A stretch of DNA of 20,149 bases from an uncultured Kouleothrix sp. (GCA_937858455.1 CALLYN010000446.1:1-20149); one strand, 5' to 3'; positions 6,180 to 13,681 are shown, counted from the stretch's first letter. Numbers and translations are program-made. The notes: a model not told the origin generated them from the letters alone.

Positions 6180-7640
6180 TTACGAAAGATAGCAGGTCGG
6201 AACGTACTGTCCTGACTGTACCTGCTCATAGCACTGAATATTTGCTGTTGCGTTCAGGCGGTGTCCTAGGAACAGAGCAAGCGGTGCAGGGCCTGCCAGG
6301 AATAGATCAATCTGCCGGGCACCCGTCAGGCGTTGAGCCTGTGAAATATGACCTTTCATATCGCGCACGATACGGTTCAACTGTTGGGGTGACACTATGG
6401 CCTGCGCGCCGTGGATATGCAGAGTCGGCAAAGCCGCCAGACCTAAGCGGTCAAGATCTGCCTCAACATCATTCACAATTTCGCGGAAGATACCCACCGT
6501 GACAATAAGGCGCTCGCCTCGGACACTCTCAAAGGAACCGCCCACCGTGAGCGGATAAGCAGGCGTGTCTGACGTCTCATGGGCATCGGTCGGCCAGATT
6601 GCCCCGCGATTGACCATATCAACTGCAAAGCCGGCAACAGCCGAGAACACAAAGCCAATCGCAACAGCCGGCGACAATCTGCGCGCACCATCTAAGCGGA
6701 CGCGCCGCACGTCGCGATGCTCCACTATCCACGCCTTGGTTGCCCGTAATGCGCCGACGAGCTGCTCATTCCAAATCTCTGGTTCTGGGTAGGGTATATC
6801 ACGCGCGTCACCACCGAAAAACGGTGCCCAAGCGAAGTGAATGACACGGGTATCCACTGCCGTATCGTCTTTGGCTGTAAATAAGCGCACCGGTTGCGGC
6901 GGTTGGCGGCGCTCAGCAGGCACCCGCTCGCGAAGGTGCTCCTCAACCTCGCGCCGGGTAATCGTCTGATTACGCCTGCTCTGAAGAAACACATCAAGAT
7001 GAGCGTAGATATCCTCCAGAATGCGATCGGACACATCGCGTTGCTCGGGTAGATGGTCGAAAAGTTCCTGCTTGAATACAGCCTTGCCATGCACCCGGTT
7101 TAAGCTGAGGTCGTCTTGCAGGAGTACGCGACCAAATAGAAAGGCGGCATCATCATCACGTCGCCCAAGCTGCCGTACCACCTGCACATATTCAGCATAC
7201 GAGTTGCCGAAAATTGTTGGGTCGTCACGGTAAAAGCCGTATGGGTCGCGAACACGCCTCAGGCTGTTACGAAGCGGGTGGAGGTTCTCTGACAGGCCAG
7301 TTGAGGCAAGCGTAAACCACTCATAGCTCCCCGGACTTCCGGCCTCAACCTGCTTGAAGCGATCGATCTCGGCCCAGAACTCGGCCGGCGCAAGGGAATG
7401 GTCTTTCACTTCGATGGCTTCCTTGACGTAGCCGCGGCCGGGTACAAAGAACTTGGCCTCGGCATCAAAGATGGCCTCGCGTATCATCGAGGTGAAGCCT
7501 TCCATCGCAATCCAGCGCGGAATATGTCCCATGACAACGGCGGCCTGAAATGCAATGCCTCCTTCATTGATGTCGCCGCCGCGTGAAGCGCTCTCAAGCA
7601 GCGATGGTGTCACAGGAGCTTTACGCTTGGCCATATTCAT
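6180..7640 (-). CDS. cap4: CBASS effector Cap4: nuclease domain plus SAVED domain
   Basis: A 486-residue protein with two parts. The N-terminal region (RGGDINEGGIAFQAAVVMGH onward) matches the DUF4297-type dsDNA nuclease domain. A PD-(D/E)xK-like set is visible as Asp59, Glu77 and Lys79 (IEVKDH). The C-terminal 200 residues form a SAVED domain, recognisable from RQIDLFLAGPAPLALFLGHR near the end. In characterised systems, SAVED binds a cyclic oligonucleotide, often a trinucleotide, and licenses the nuclease to degrade DNA indiscriminately, killing the infected cell. The start is uncertain: TTG 7646, ATG 7640 and ATG 7634 are all in frame and all lie near the end of cap3, whose stop is at 7621-7623, so translation is probably coupled. 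It is the last gene of the four-gene CBASS operon. Confidence 0.88.
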   Translation of the reverse strand: MNMAKRKAPVTPSLLESASRGGDINEGGIAFQAAVVMGHIPRWIAMEGFTSMIREAIFDAEAKFFVPGRGYVKEAIEVKDHSLAPAEFWAEIDRFKQVEAGSPGSYEWFTLASTGLSENLHPLRNSLRRVRDPYGFYRDDPTIFGNSYAEYVQVVRQLGRRDDDAAFLFGRVLLQDDLSLNRVHGKAVFKQELFDHLPEQRDVSDRILEDIYAHLDVFLQSRRNQTITRREVEEHLRERVPAERRQPPQPVRLFTAKDDTAVDTRVIHFAWAPFFGGDARDIPYPEPEIWNEQLVGALRATKAWIVEHRDVRRVRLDGARRLSPAVAIGFVFSAVAGFAVDMVNRGAIWPTDAHETSDTPAYPLTVGGSFESVRGERLIVTVGIFREIVNDVEADLDRLGLAALPTLHIHGAQAIVSPQQLNRIVRDMKGHISQAQRLTGARQIDLFLAGPAPLALFLGHRLNATANIQCYEQVQSGQYVPTCYLS

Positions 7641-8106
7641 TCTCAATTACTAATTCACCCTGGTACTCCGCGCCATCTGAGTGGAACACCGTGACGGTTC
7701 CGTCAAGCTGGCCGGTCTGGCTTAATTTTACAATCATCAGAACCACAAAGTTTGCGCCCACCTCCGGGTCATTGATAATGCCGCGCATTGTCTCGCGGTC
7801 TCGGCCGCTTGGCTCGGGCACAAATGATGGGTGTGAGTGCCATTCTCCCAAATAGTTGAAGCGCGTGTAGTTATTGTTGGTAGACCGGAAGAATTCGGTA
7901 AGGGGCGTCAGGATATCCTGAACGATACGCACAAACGCGGCAAAGCTGCCGCCGTGCTGTTGGATGGTCATATCCTTCACGCGAAACACATTCTCACTGA
8001 TATGTTCGCCCATGAGAATGCCACCGATCTCACGGGTACCTGCCCACTCAAGCGCGGTCGTCAGGCGTTGCATAGCATTAGGGGGTAGCTGGATTTGCAT
8101 CGGCAT
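7621..8106 (-). CDS. cap3: CBASS Cap3, JAMM/JAB isopeptidase
   Basis: A 161-residue JAB-family metalloprotease. The zinc-site motif is complete: Glu26 (REIGG), His90 and His92 (EWHSHP), Ser100 and Asp103 (EPSGRD). In type II CBASS, Cap3 cleaves the bond that Cap2 makes between the CD-NTase C-terminus and its target, and so counteracts priming. It overlaps cap2 by 29 bp and the start of cap4 by about 20 bp, so the three are translated as a unit. No clear ribosome site precedes 8106; a second ATG at 8100 is possible. Its order between the E1-E2 gene and the effector is the standard type II layout. Confidence 0.93.
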   Translation of the reverse strand: MPMQIQLPPNAMQRLTTALEWAGTREIGGILMGEHISENVFRVKDMTIQQHGGSFAAFVRIVQDILTPLTEFFRSTNNNYTRFNYLGEWHSHPSFVPEPSGRDRETMRGIINDPEVGANFVVLMIVKLSQTGQLDGTVTVFHSDGAEYQGELVIENEYGQA

Positions 8107-9880
8107 GGGCGCTGTCTATCAACTCACTGATAAGTGTTCTTATTTTTTCATCATCTATTGGGGCGGGCTCAGCCGCCGGCGCTTCCTGACGCACATGTTC
8201 GGTTGGAATAGGGATGGTATGCATCGCCTGCGTGAACACCCACCACGGCTCAAGACCGATCAGATATAACGAATAGGGATAGGCCGATGGGTCACGTTCT
8301 AAAACCGTATCGACTGCCAGACGAGCCGCGTTAGCCGCGATGATACTGACGTCAGCGTCTGAAGCCGTCCGCACGCGCCCTTCGGCGTCTTCTGCTGCAT
8401 AATTATCGAGTTGCGCACCCTGTGATGCAGGGTGCTCGTCACAATAGTCTTTGTACACCTGCCGAATACGGCGAGGCTCTGGATCGCGGCCTGGTCGACT
8501 TCGTGCTATTAGGCCACCGGTGCCGCCGCCAAACACCTCCAGCCATACCATCGGCTTATTCGCAGCGGTTGCGACTGCGGCCAAGACATTGAACACGGCC
8601 GGATTTGCCGTCGCGTCAATGATAATATCGCGTCGGCTGAGTTGCTCGATGGTATGCGCCACCGCAGCGTTCGACTCCTGGCCAGTGAGGTGTAAGTATG
8701 ATACATCCACTTCGATCTTTGCATTAACGCGCGATAGCTGCTCGCGCACGGCATCGACTTTGTGCTCGCCCACGCTCCCCCAGTCAAGCTCGTTGCGCTC
8801 GACGTTCTCCGGCAAGAATACATCATAATCCACGAGATAGAACGAACGGGCACCCATACGGGCGAGCGAGATGGCGATTTTACTGCCGGCCGAACCCAGG
8901 CCCACGATACCAATCGACTTCTCCGCTAACCCTTCAAGATACTCTGGCATTCGTTGTACTCCCGCATTCACGGCAGTATGCACCGCCCCAAGCTTGTAGA
9001 CCTTGTCATTCAAGAGCATAAAGAAATGAATTGCATTGGTATTGTCGAGCACAAACACGCCAAGCGGACGGGTGGTGAGCCCCAGCGCGTTGGGCTGTAC
9101 CTCTTTCGAGAGCATACCAATATCAAACCGGTTTTGCCAGAGCAGTCCTCTGAGGTGATAGGCAAGCGAAATCTCGTTGAGTGCCTCGGGTGCCAGGTTC
9201 GTCTGAAAGAAGACGCCGAGATCAAGGTTCTTGTCATTCTCCCCACGAATGAATGCGGGAATGGAGTCATCAACAAGCGTCGGCAGCTCGCCTGGCACCT
9301 CTACCTCGTGTACCAGCACAAACCAGATCTTGTCATGAGCCGATGCTGAGAACCTGACGATACCCAACGTGCCGGTTGGTTGGGCCTGTAACACCGATAC
9401 CAGCTGCTGGCCAACGTAGAACCGTCCCCATTGGAAGCGGAGTTCCTGACCTGCTTCAAGATGATGGCGCGAGGGTGCAGGGTTCGCATATTCAGCATGC
9501 CCTTGCCCCATGGGGTTTTCTTGGTGGAACAGAGCATAGGCGCTCTCCAGTACCTGAGCGCCTGTTACCTCAGGCAGCCACGTATCCGGCCCCCACTGAA
9601 GGCACAGCGGGCCGTTGATACCGCCATACTGGTGGCTCGTCCAGCGAAACTGCGCGTTGGTTGGCCGAATAGTAGGCGGCACATCAGGAAAATATGCAGG
9701 GTAGTCCAGACGCACAGGGTAATCGTGGCCGTGCGCACGGATAACGGCGTCAAGGTAAAGGTGCCTATCAGTGGCCCATTGGGCATGAATGAGCCACTGA
9801 GATGATGTTCGGAGTTGCTCGACAGCGGCTACCTCTCTCGCCAGCCGTACCTGGTTTTCCCGAAACCAGATGTAGGTCAC
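8078..9880 (-). CDS. cap2: CBASS Cap2, fused E2-E1 ubiquitin-like conjugating enzyme
   Basis: A 600-residue fusion. Residues 1-150 form an E2-like domain with catalytic Cys93 in GPLCLQWGPDTW. A linker domain covers about 150-310. From about 320 there is a ThiF/E1 adenylation domain with the nucleotide motif GIVGLGSAGS (323-332), Asp351 (DYD), Arg362 (ERNELDW) and Lys374. Cys480 (VYKDYCDEH) is the likely E1 catalytic cysteine. These two are the only cysteines in the protein. Known Cap2 enzymes activate the CD-NTase C-terminus as an adenylate and conjugate it to cellular molecules, which primes second-messenger synthesis. Translation starts at a GTG whose GTGA overlaps the CD-NTase stop codon. 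The acidic, alanine-rich tail after residue 560 is probably disordered. Confidence 0.95.
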   Translation of the reverse strand: MTYIWFRENQVRLAREVAAVEQLRTSSQWLIHAQWATDRHLYLDAVIRAHGHDYPVRLDYPAYFPDVPPTIRPTNAQFRWTSHQYGGINGPLCLQWGPDTWLPEVTGAQVLESAYALFHQENPMGQGHAEYANPAPSRHHLEAGQELRFQWGRFYVGQQLVSVLQAQPTGTLGIVRFSASAHDKIWFVLVHEVEVPGELPTLVDDSIPAFIRGENDKNLDLGVFFQTNLAPEALNEISLAYHLRGLLWQNRFDIGMLSKEVQPNALGLTTRPLGVFVLDNTNAIHFFMLLNDKVYKLGAVHTAVNAGVQRMPEYLEGLAEKSIGIVGLGSAGSKIAISLARMGARSFYLVDYDVFLPENVERNELDWGSVGEHKVDAVREQLSRVNAKIEVDVSYLHLTGQESNAAVAHTIEQLSRRDIIIDATANPAVFNVLAAVATAANKPMVWLEVFGGGTGGLIARSRPGRDPEPRRIRQVYKDYCDEHPASQGAQLDNYAAEDAEGRVRTASDADVSIIAANAARLAVDTVLERDPSAYPYSLYLIGLEPWWVFTQAMHTIPIPTEHVRQEAPAAEPAPIDDEKIRTLISELIDSAHADANPATP

Positions 9881-10938
9881 GCGAACCCCTCCGGTTTGTT
9901 GCGTGGCATCACCGGCCGGTTGGGAAAGGTTCCCACTGCCGGCGCAGCGGCAGGAGTGAACAGGCTATTGGCCCGGTCATCTGGTGCCTGCGGAAACACG
10001 TCACCGAAGAATTTTCGCCAGGACTGGGATGCCTCGTATTCGCTACCGGCATTCAGCGCCTCACGCGCCCAGCCAAGCGACTCTTCCAAGACATCGAGGA
10101 AAAAGCCAAATTCGTCCTCGTCCATTGAGGTTTTCACAGAGCGGTATTCTGGGTCGGAGTAGTCTTTCAGGCCAGGATCTGGCAGGTCGGGAATGATACC
10201 GTCTGTTCGAAAGGACTTGAAGGCTGCAAACGCGTTCTCCAGCACCGCGACGATCATTTCAGGGTAGGACTCGCGGGTCAAATCGGCATACTCGCCGGTC
10301 ATTACCTCAATCCAAAACCCTTTGGGTTTCCGTTCGTGTCCTTCGACGCCTGGTTTACGTTTTTCGAACTGGTACTTCCACCACGATTTCATCATCTTCG
10401 TGAGCCGCACGAACGCGCGTTCCTGGTGGGATTGGGCATTGAGATCGCTCGCGTACTGAATATGCGCCTTCGGGTGGCTGGGAATCCATTTTTCCTTATC
10501 ACGATCAGGTACCCACAGCGGCCCATCAGGATCGTCTTCATCCTGATAGATAGCGGGGATAACATCAAGCGTGAGCTCGGAGTCTGGCACATCCGGTAAC
10601 GGCCGGTCTATCCGTATTGATCGCCGCTGATCGGATAAATCCGGCTCGTCATACAATTTGGCGAGAGCGTCCTTCAGCTCGTCCAATACCTCGACGGGAT
10701 CATCGTCAATGGTGAAATTGGTGACGACGACAATATCCACGTCCTTGATATCGCCAACAGCGGTGCTCCGCTTATACGACCCGTAGAGGAAGGTCGTCAC
10801 ATGGCGGTCGGCAAAACATTCGTGGGACTCTAGGTGCTCCCGCACCGGGTCATCAGCCTTCTGCGCCTCTTCCTTCCGCTCTTTGTTCGGCTCGATTTCC
10901 TTGCGCAAATCCTCGAAATATTTGGACATGGTCTGCAT
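9877..10938 (-). CDS. CBASS CD-NTase (cGAS/DncV-like nucleotidyltransferase)
   Basis: A 353-residue nucleotidyltransferase with the full catalytic set: Gly53-Ser54 (FLYGSYKRSTA), Asp66 and Asp68 (KDVDIVVV), and Asp125 (LTLDVIPA). After phage sensing such enzymes make cyclic di- or trinucleotides; which product cannot be told from sequence by eye, though SAVED effectors usually read trinucleotides. The C-terminus is a flexible proline-rich tail ending PEGFA, consistent with conjugation of a small C-terminal residue by Cap2. The ATG at 10938 has AGGAG 7 bp upstream. Its stop overlaps the cap2 start. It is the first gene of the operon. I do not assign a CD-NTase clade. Confidence 0.93.
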   Translation of the reverse strand: MQTMSKYFEDLRKEIEPNKERKEEAQKADDPVREHLESHECFADRHVTTFLYGSYKRSTAVGDIKDVDIVVVTNFTIDDDPVEVLDELKDALAKLYDEPDLSDQRRSIRIDRPLPDVPDSELTLDVIPAIYQDEDDPDGPLWVPDRDKEKWIPSHPKAHIQYASDLNAQSHQERAFVRLTKMMKSWWKYQFEKRKPGVEGHERKPKGFWIEVMTGEYADLTRESYPEMIVAVLENAFAAFKSFRTDGIIPDLPDPGLKDYSDPEYRSVKTSMDEDEFGFFLDVLEESLGWAREALNAGSEYEASQSWRKFFGDVFPQAPDDRANSLFTPAAAPAVGTFPNRPVMPRNKPEGFA

Positions 10939-11031
10939 AGTAATGCTCCTGCGTAAGATGTGACCGACAGGGCAAATGTACCTCGCCGGGTTCGGTTACC
11001 CTAGGGATAAACCGCGTGTTATTCTATATAT

Positions 11032-11037
11032 AGTATA
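11032..11037 (-). promoter_or_regulatory. Possible -10 box of the CBASS operon
   Basis: TATACT on the minus strand lies about 94 bp before the CD-NTase start, inside a very AT-rich run that includes the palindrome CTATATATAG (11024-11033). No -35 box of quality is present at 16-18 bp, so an activator or another sigma factor may be needed. Confidence 0.3.
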
Positions 11038-11130
11038 CCATATGCGGCGGATGCCCCACATGTAGGAAAATGGATGGTATTTTAAAGGTGCCATAAACCA
11101 AGACCGTCGCGCGGCCTTGCGCTAAGCGCA

Positions 11131-11460
11131 GTGTATCAGGTGCGTGTGACAACTACTGTCACAACTCAGTCCTTACGTTCTTTGGAGTGGGTTGGTCAAG
11201 GCCCGCTGGCGCATATACAGGATTTTCGGCGCAGCGGCTGGCAGCCACAGAGGAAGGCTCTGATATCAAGGGCGCGCAAGCGTCCCGCCGCGTCCCCACC
11301 AGGGGCAGCCCGTAGGGAGCGGTGGGGCAAGGTGGGATGGAACACCCTTTTTATCGGAAGGTGCCTTGTGGTAGCCTCTGGCACCAGCCGAAAATTCGGC
11401 GCGCCAAGGGCCGGTGATGATTCTCATCTTCGTGAAAAAGGGAACATGTGAATCGACTCA
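11131..11460. other. Non-coding stretch dense in inverted repeats
   Basis: No convincing gene in about 330 bp; the one long frame has a low-complexity, Arg/Pro-rich product and no ribosome site. Several short hairpins are visible: GTGACA/TGTCAC near 11147-11163, CCCCACC (11294-11300) with GGTGGGG (11321-11327), GGTGCC (11360-11365) with GGCACC (11380-11385), and GCCGAA/TTCGGC (11387-11400). A structured RNA or an element-end/control region is possible. I cannot assign it. Confidence 0.35.
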
Positions 11461-11465
11461 CAATG

Positions 11466-11494
11466 TTGCGAGCCTCATGACCGGGTGGTATAGT
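11466..11494 (+). promoter_or_regulatory. Sigma-70 type promoter of the micro-ORF operon
   Basis: TTGCGA at 11466-11471 and TATAGT at 11489-11494 are separated by 17 bp. Transcription would begin near 11501, exactly at the first base of the leader's first stem. That coincidence supports both calls. Confidence 0.5.
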
Positions 11495-11500
11495 AGCCGC

Positions 11501-11671
11501 GGGTAGCAGGGAGGAGTCAGCTCCCTACTACCCATACGGCAGCAGGTGGAGTCAGCACCGGCTACCGCGTTCGGGATTCTACCATACCCTGTAGCCCCTC
11601 GTAGCAGGAAACGCTGACTCCTCCTGCCCGTCGCAAGACGGGTTATTAAGATTCTCGGCAGGAGGAGACAC
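11501..11671 (+). promoter_or_regulatory. Structured leader with competing anti-Shine-Dalgarno pairings
   Basis: The segment CTGACTCCTCCTGCC (11614-11628) can pair with the ribosome site GGCAGGAGGAG (11657-11667), a perfect 11-bp match, which would block translation of the first micro-ORF. The same segment can instead pair with GGAGGAGTCAG (11510-11520), also a perfect 11-bp match, or with a third copy at 11542-11556 with one mismatch. The upstream copy is also caught in its own hairpin (11501-11513 with 11521-11533, 12 of 13 bases plus one wobble). A GC stem with a GCAA tetraloop (11627-11642) is nested in the blocking structure. Mutually exclusive pairings of this kind are typical of riboswitches, attenuators and type I toxin leaders. 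It matches no riboswitch class I know. Confidence 0.55.
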
Positions 11672-11833
11672 ATGAACAATAGACGCCTGGAAAGCGGCTG
11701 CTCGATTGTAATGACTGTCATGGTTCTCATCATCCTTACCTACTTTATCGCCTTCGCTACCGGCTACACCAATCAGCACACGATGTATGGCTGGTTCCTG
11801 GAGATTTTACGGAAGCTGCGAGGCGGCACATGA
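11672..11833 (+). CDS. Small membrane protein A (53 aa) of a micro-operon
   Basis: ATG at 11672 follows a very strong GGAGGAG ribosome site. The product begins with a basic, polar N-terminus (MNNRRLESG), then one hydrophobic span (residues about 10-31, CSIVMTVMVLIILTYFIAFA), and ends in an amphipathic basic tail (FLEILRKLRGG). The single span and the size resemble holin-like or type I toxin-like peptides, but I recognise no family. Its stop overlaps the start of the second micro-ORF (ATGA), so the pair is translationally coupled. The ribosome site is part of the switchable leader. Confidence 0.55.
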   Translation: MNNRRLESGCSIVMTVMVLIILTYFIAFATGYTNQHTMYGWFLEILRKLRGGT

Positions 11834-11967
11834 AGACCCGCATCATACTTCTCCTGCTAGTTGACGTCGTCATTGTGCTCTACATGCTGGCCTATCTCTT
11901 GGATCTGGTGCCCCATAATGCGCCCGTTGACTGGATTTTAGACGGCATACAGAAAGGTATGCGCTGA
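11830..11967 (+). CDS. Small membrane protein B (45 aa) of a micro-operon
   Basis: Starts at the ATG overlapping the stop of the first micro-ORF. The product MKTRIILLLLVDVVIVLYML continues AYLLDLVPHNAPVDW and ends LDGIQKGMR. It has a short basic start, a single hydrophobic span of about 20 residues and an amphipathic tail. Its layout copies that of protein A, which suggests a pair acting together. No separate ribosome site is seen, so expression should depend on translation of A. Family unknown. About 140 bp without a gene follow. Confidence 0.5.
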   Translation: MKTRIILLLLVDVVIVLYMLAYLLDLVPHNAPVDWILDGIQKGMR

Positions 11968-12108
11968 TGATGCCCCCAATAATCTCATATATATTTCCCC
12001 CTTCCCCTGAGCGATATCCCTCATATCGTTCCGTCTTTCCCCTCGGCCACTTCCCCAGGCCGACCAATCCCCTTGTATTTCAACAAACCCAAGCAAAAGG
12101 AGTAACCA

Positions 12109-12270
12109 ATGGATGAACAACACTTCGCCTACCGTCGCGTATCACGCGACAAACAAGCCAAGCTCACCACGGTCGCCGATCAGGCCAGGAATACGGTTGA
12201 CAGGCTAGCGCACCCGTTCTATGATGCCTGCGTTTGTGCCAGATCAGCGTTCGTTTCAGCTGGAGCGTGA
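12109..12270 (+). pseudogene. Probable serine-recombinase N-terminal remnant (53 aa frame)
   Basis: ATG at 12109 has a good AAGGAG ribosome site 7 bp upstream. The product begins MDEQHFAYRRVSRDKQAKLT and TVADQ. The Y-x-RVS-x-x-x-Q string followed by a Q a dozen residues later is the start of serine recombinases, whose catalytic serine is the S of RVS. Similarity stops after about 25 residues and the frame ends at 12270 in unrelated sequence. The promoter of the next gene sits inside it. It could be the missing front of the resolvase fragment at 4867, or of a different recombinase; the match is short, so the call is tentative. Confidence 0.45.
12197..12225 (+). promoter_or_regulatory. Strong sigma-70 promoter of the AlbA-type gene
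   Basis: A perfect TTGACA (12197-12202), a 17-bp spacer and TATGAT (12220-12225). Transcription should begin near 12232, 43 bp before the ATG at 12275. Because the -10 box contains the ATG at 12221, that codon cannot be the start of the gene. Confidence 0.7.
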
Positions 12271-12274
12271 CGCG

Positions 12275-13669
12275 ATGGATGAAATAACATTGCGGCAGCT
12301 CATTGCCGGGGGCGAGACAGCGACTGTCGAGTTCAAAAGCAGCGCCGCCCGTCCGGTCGATATTGCCGTGCGGATGTGCGGCATTGCCAATAACCGTGCC
12401 GGTGGCATCATCATCTTCGGCATCGAAGACGCCACGCAGGCTATAGTCGGTATCCGCAATTCCAGCTTGACCAACGATGTCGTCCTCCGGGCAGCGCGCA
12501 TGATCAAGCCGGCCGTCACGCTCAGCGAAACCAGTGTGCAGACCTGGGCGCTTGACGGTGCCACTATTCTGACGGTCGAGATACCACAAAACGGTGGTAC
12601 CCTCTATCAGTACGACGGCGCGTGTTATGTGCGGCGCGGTACCAATACGGTGCCACTGTCAGTCGAGGAGATCAAGACCTATCTCAATGCGTCAGGCCTG
12701 GCACGGTGGGAGCTTATCATTGGCCCGGAATGGATGACCATCGACGATCTCGATCTTGAGGCCGTCGAGCGTTACCTTGCCTATCGCGCAGAACGTAGCC
12801 GAAACCGAAGACGCCTCGGCGAGGCGGTGGATCTGTTGCCGGGGCTTAAAGCAGCGGCAAAAGATCCTGCGAATAACCAGCTTCGACCAACCAATGCAGG
12901 CATCTTAATGTTCGGGCTGGATCCGCAACTATCATTGCCCCAAAGCGAGGTCGTCTGCATCAAGTACGCTGATCCCTTAGGGGTGCGGCGCTACATCGAT
13001 CGCAAGAACTTTCGTGGGACACTGCCTGAGCTCATCGATCAAGCCAGCGGTTTCCTGCGGCAGTATATCCGGGTCGGTGCAACCATTCGTGGCTTCTACC
13101 GGGAAGATGAGCCGGAGTATCCGTACGAGGCGCTTCGTGAGGCGGTAGTGAATGCTATCGTCCACCGGGACTATAGCCGTGGTGGTGAGACGGTAAGAGT
13201 ATTCATGTTTCCTGATCGGGTGGAGGTGCGCAGCCCGGGGGCACTCCCGCCCGAGCTGACTATCGATGACATCGTTACACTACGGGCGACATCGGTGCCG
13301 CGCAACGAGATCCTCGCGGGGTTTCTGCGTGATATCCCGGGCTACATGGAGCGGGTAGGCTCTGGCATTCGCTTCATGGTGACGCAGATGCGGGAGATGG
13401 GGCTGCCTGACCCTGAGTTCAGCGATCACCTGGATTTCATGGTCACCTTTCGCAATGGACAGCAGGTTGAGGAGCAGAATGAGCTGAATGCACGCCAGCT
13501 CATTGGGATGCAGGTAGTTCGAGAGCGCGGCAGTATCTCAACCCCTGAGTATTGCGCAGCAACCGACGCAACAGACCGTATGGGGTTGCGCGATTTGCAA
13601 GACCTCGTCGCCAAGGGTCTCCTGGTCGCACGGGGAAAGAAGAAGGGTATGCGCTTCTTCTTGAGCTAG
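12275..13669 (+). CDS. AlbA_2/Schlafen-type DNA-binding protein with HATPase-like C-terminus
   Basis: A 464-residue protein. The N-terminal 120 residues are an AlbA_2 (Schlafen AAA_4) domain: GGETATVEFKSS, then NRAGGIIIFGIED and the characteristic CYVRRGTNTVP. The middle (about 240-390) matches the HATPase_c_4 region, with ALREAVVNAIVHRDYSRGGE, PDRVEVRSPGALPPELT and ATSVPRNEILAGFLRDI. A winged-helix-like end follows (LRDLQDLVAKGLLVARGKKK). Such proteins are annotated as transcriptional regulators or RecG-like ATPases and are frequent on mobile elements and near defence genes. ATG at 12275 has GGAG 9 bp before it and lies downstream of the predicted transcription start. It could regulate the island, but no target site is evident. 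Confidence 0.85.
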   Translation: MDEITLRQLIAGGETATVEFKSSAARPVDIAVRMCGIANNRAGGIIIFGIEDATQAIVGIRNSSLTNDVVLRAARMIKPAVTLSETSVQTWALDGATILTVEIPQNGGTLYQYDGACYVRRGTNTVPLSVEEIKTYLNASGLARWELIIGPEWMTIDDLDLEAVERYLAYRAERSRNRRRLGEAVDLLPGLKAAAKDPANNQLRPTNAGILMFGLDPQLSLPQSEVVCIKYADPLGVRRYIDRKNFRGTLPELIDQASGFLRQYIRVGATIRGFYREDEPEYPYEALREAVVNAIVHRDYSRGGETVRVFMFPDRVEVRSPGALPPELTIDDIVTLRATSVPRNEILAGFLRDIPGYMERVGSGIRFMVTQMREMGLPDPEFSDHLDFMVTFRNGQQVEEQNELNARQLIGMQVVRERGSISTPEYCAATDATDRMGLRDLQDLVAKGLLVARGKKKGMRFFLS

Positions 13670-13681
13670 CTAAACATAAGG

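Noticed and set aside
6131..6502. A 123-codon plus-strand frame over the 3' end of cap4
   Set aside because: It is antisense to the SAVED domain and has no ribosome site or recognisable content.
11001..11012. Partial resemblance to the I-SceI homing-endonuclease site (TAGGGATAA)
   Set aside because: Only half of the 18-bp site matches and there is no homing endonuclease or intron; chance match.
11131..11451. A 106-codon plus-strand frame
   Set aside because: Arg/Pro-rich without motif or ribosome site, and it lies across several inverted repeats; treated as non-coding.
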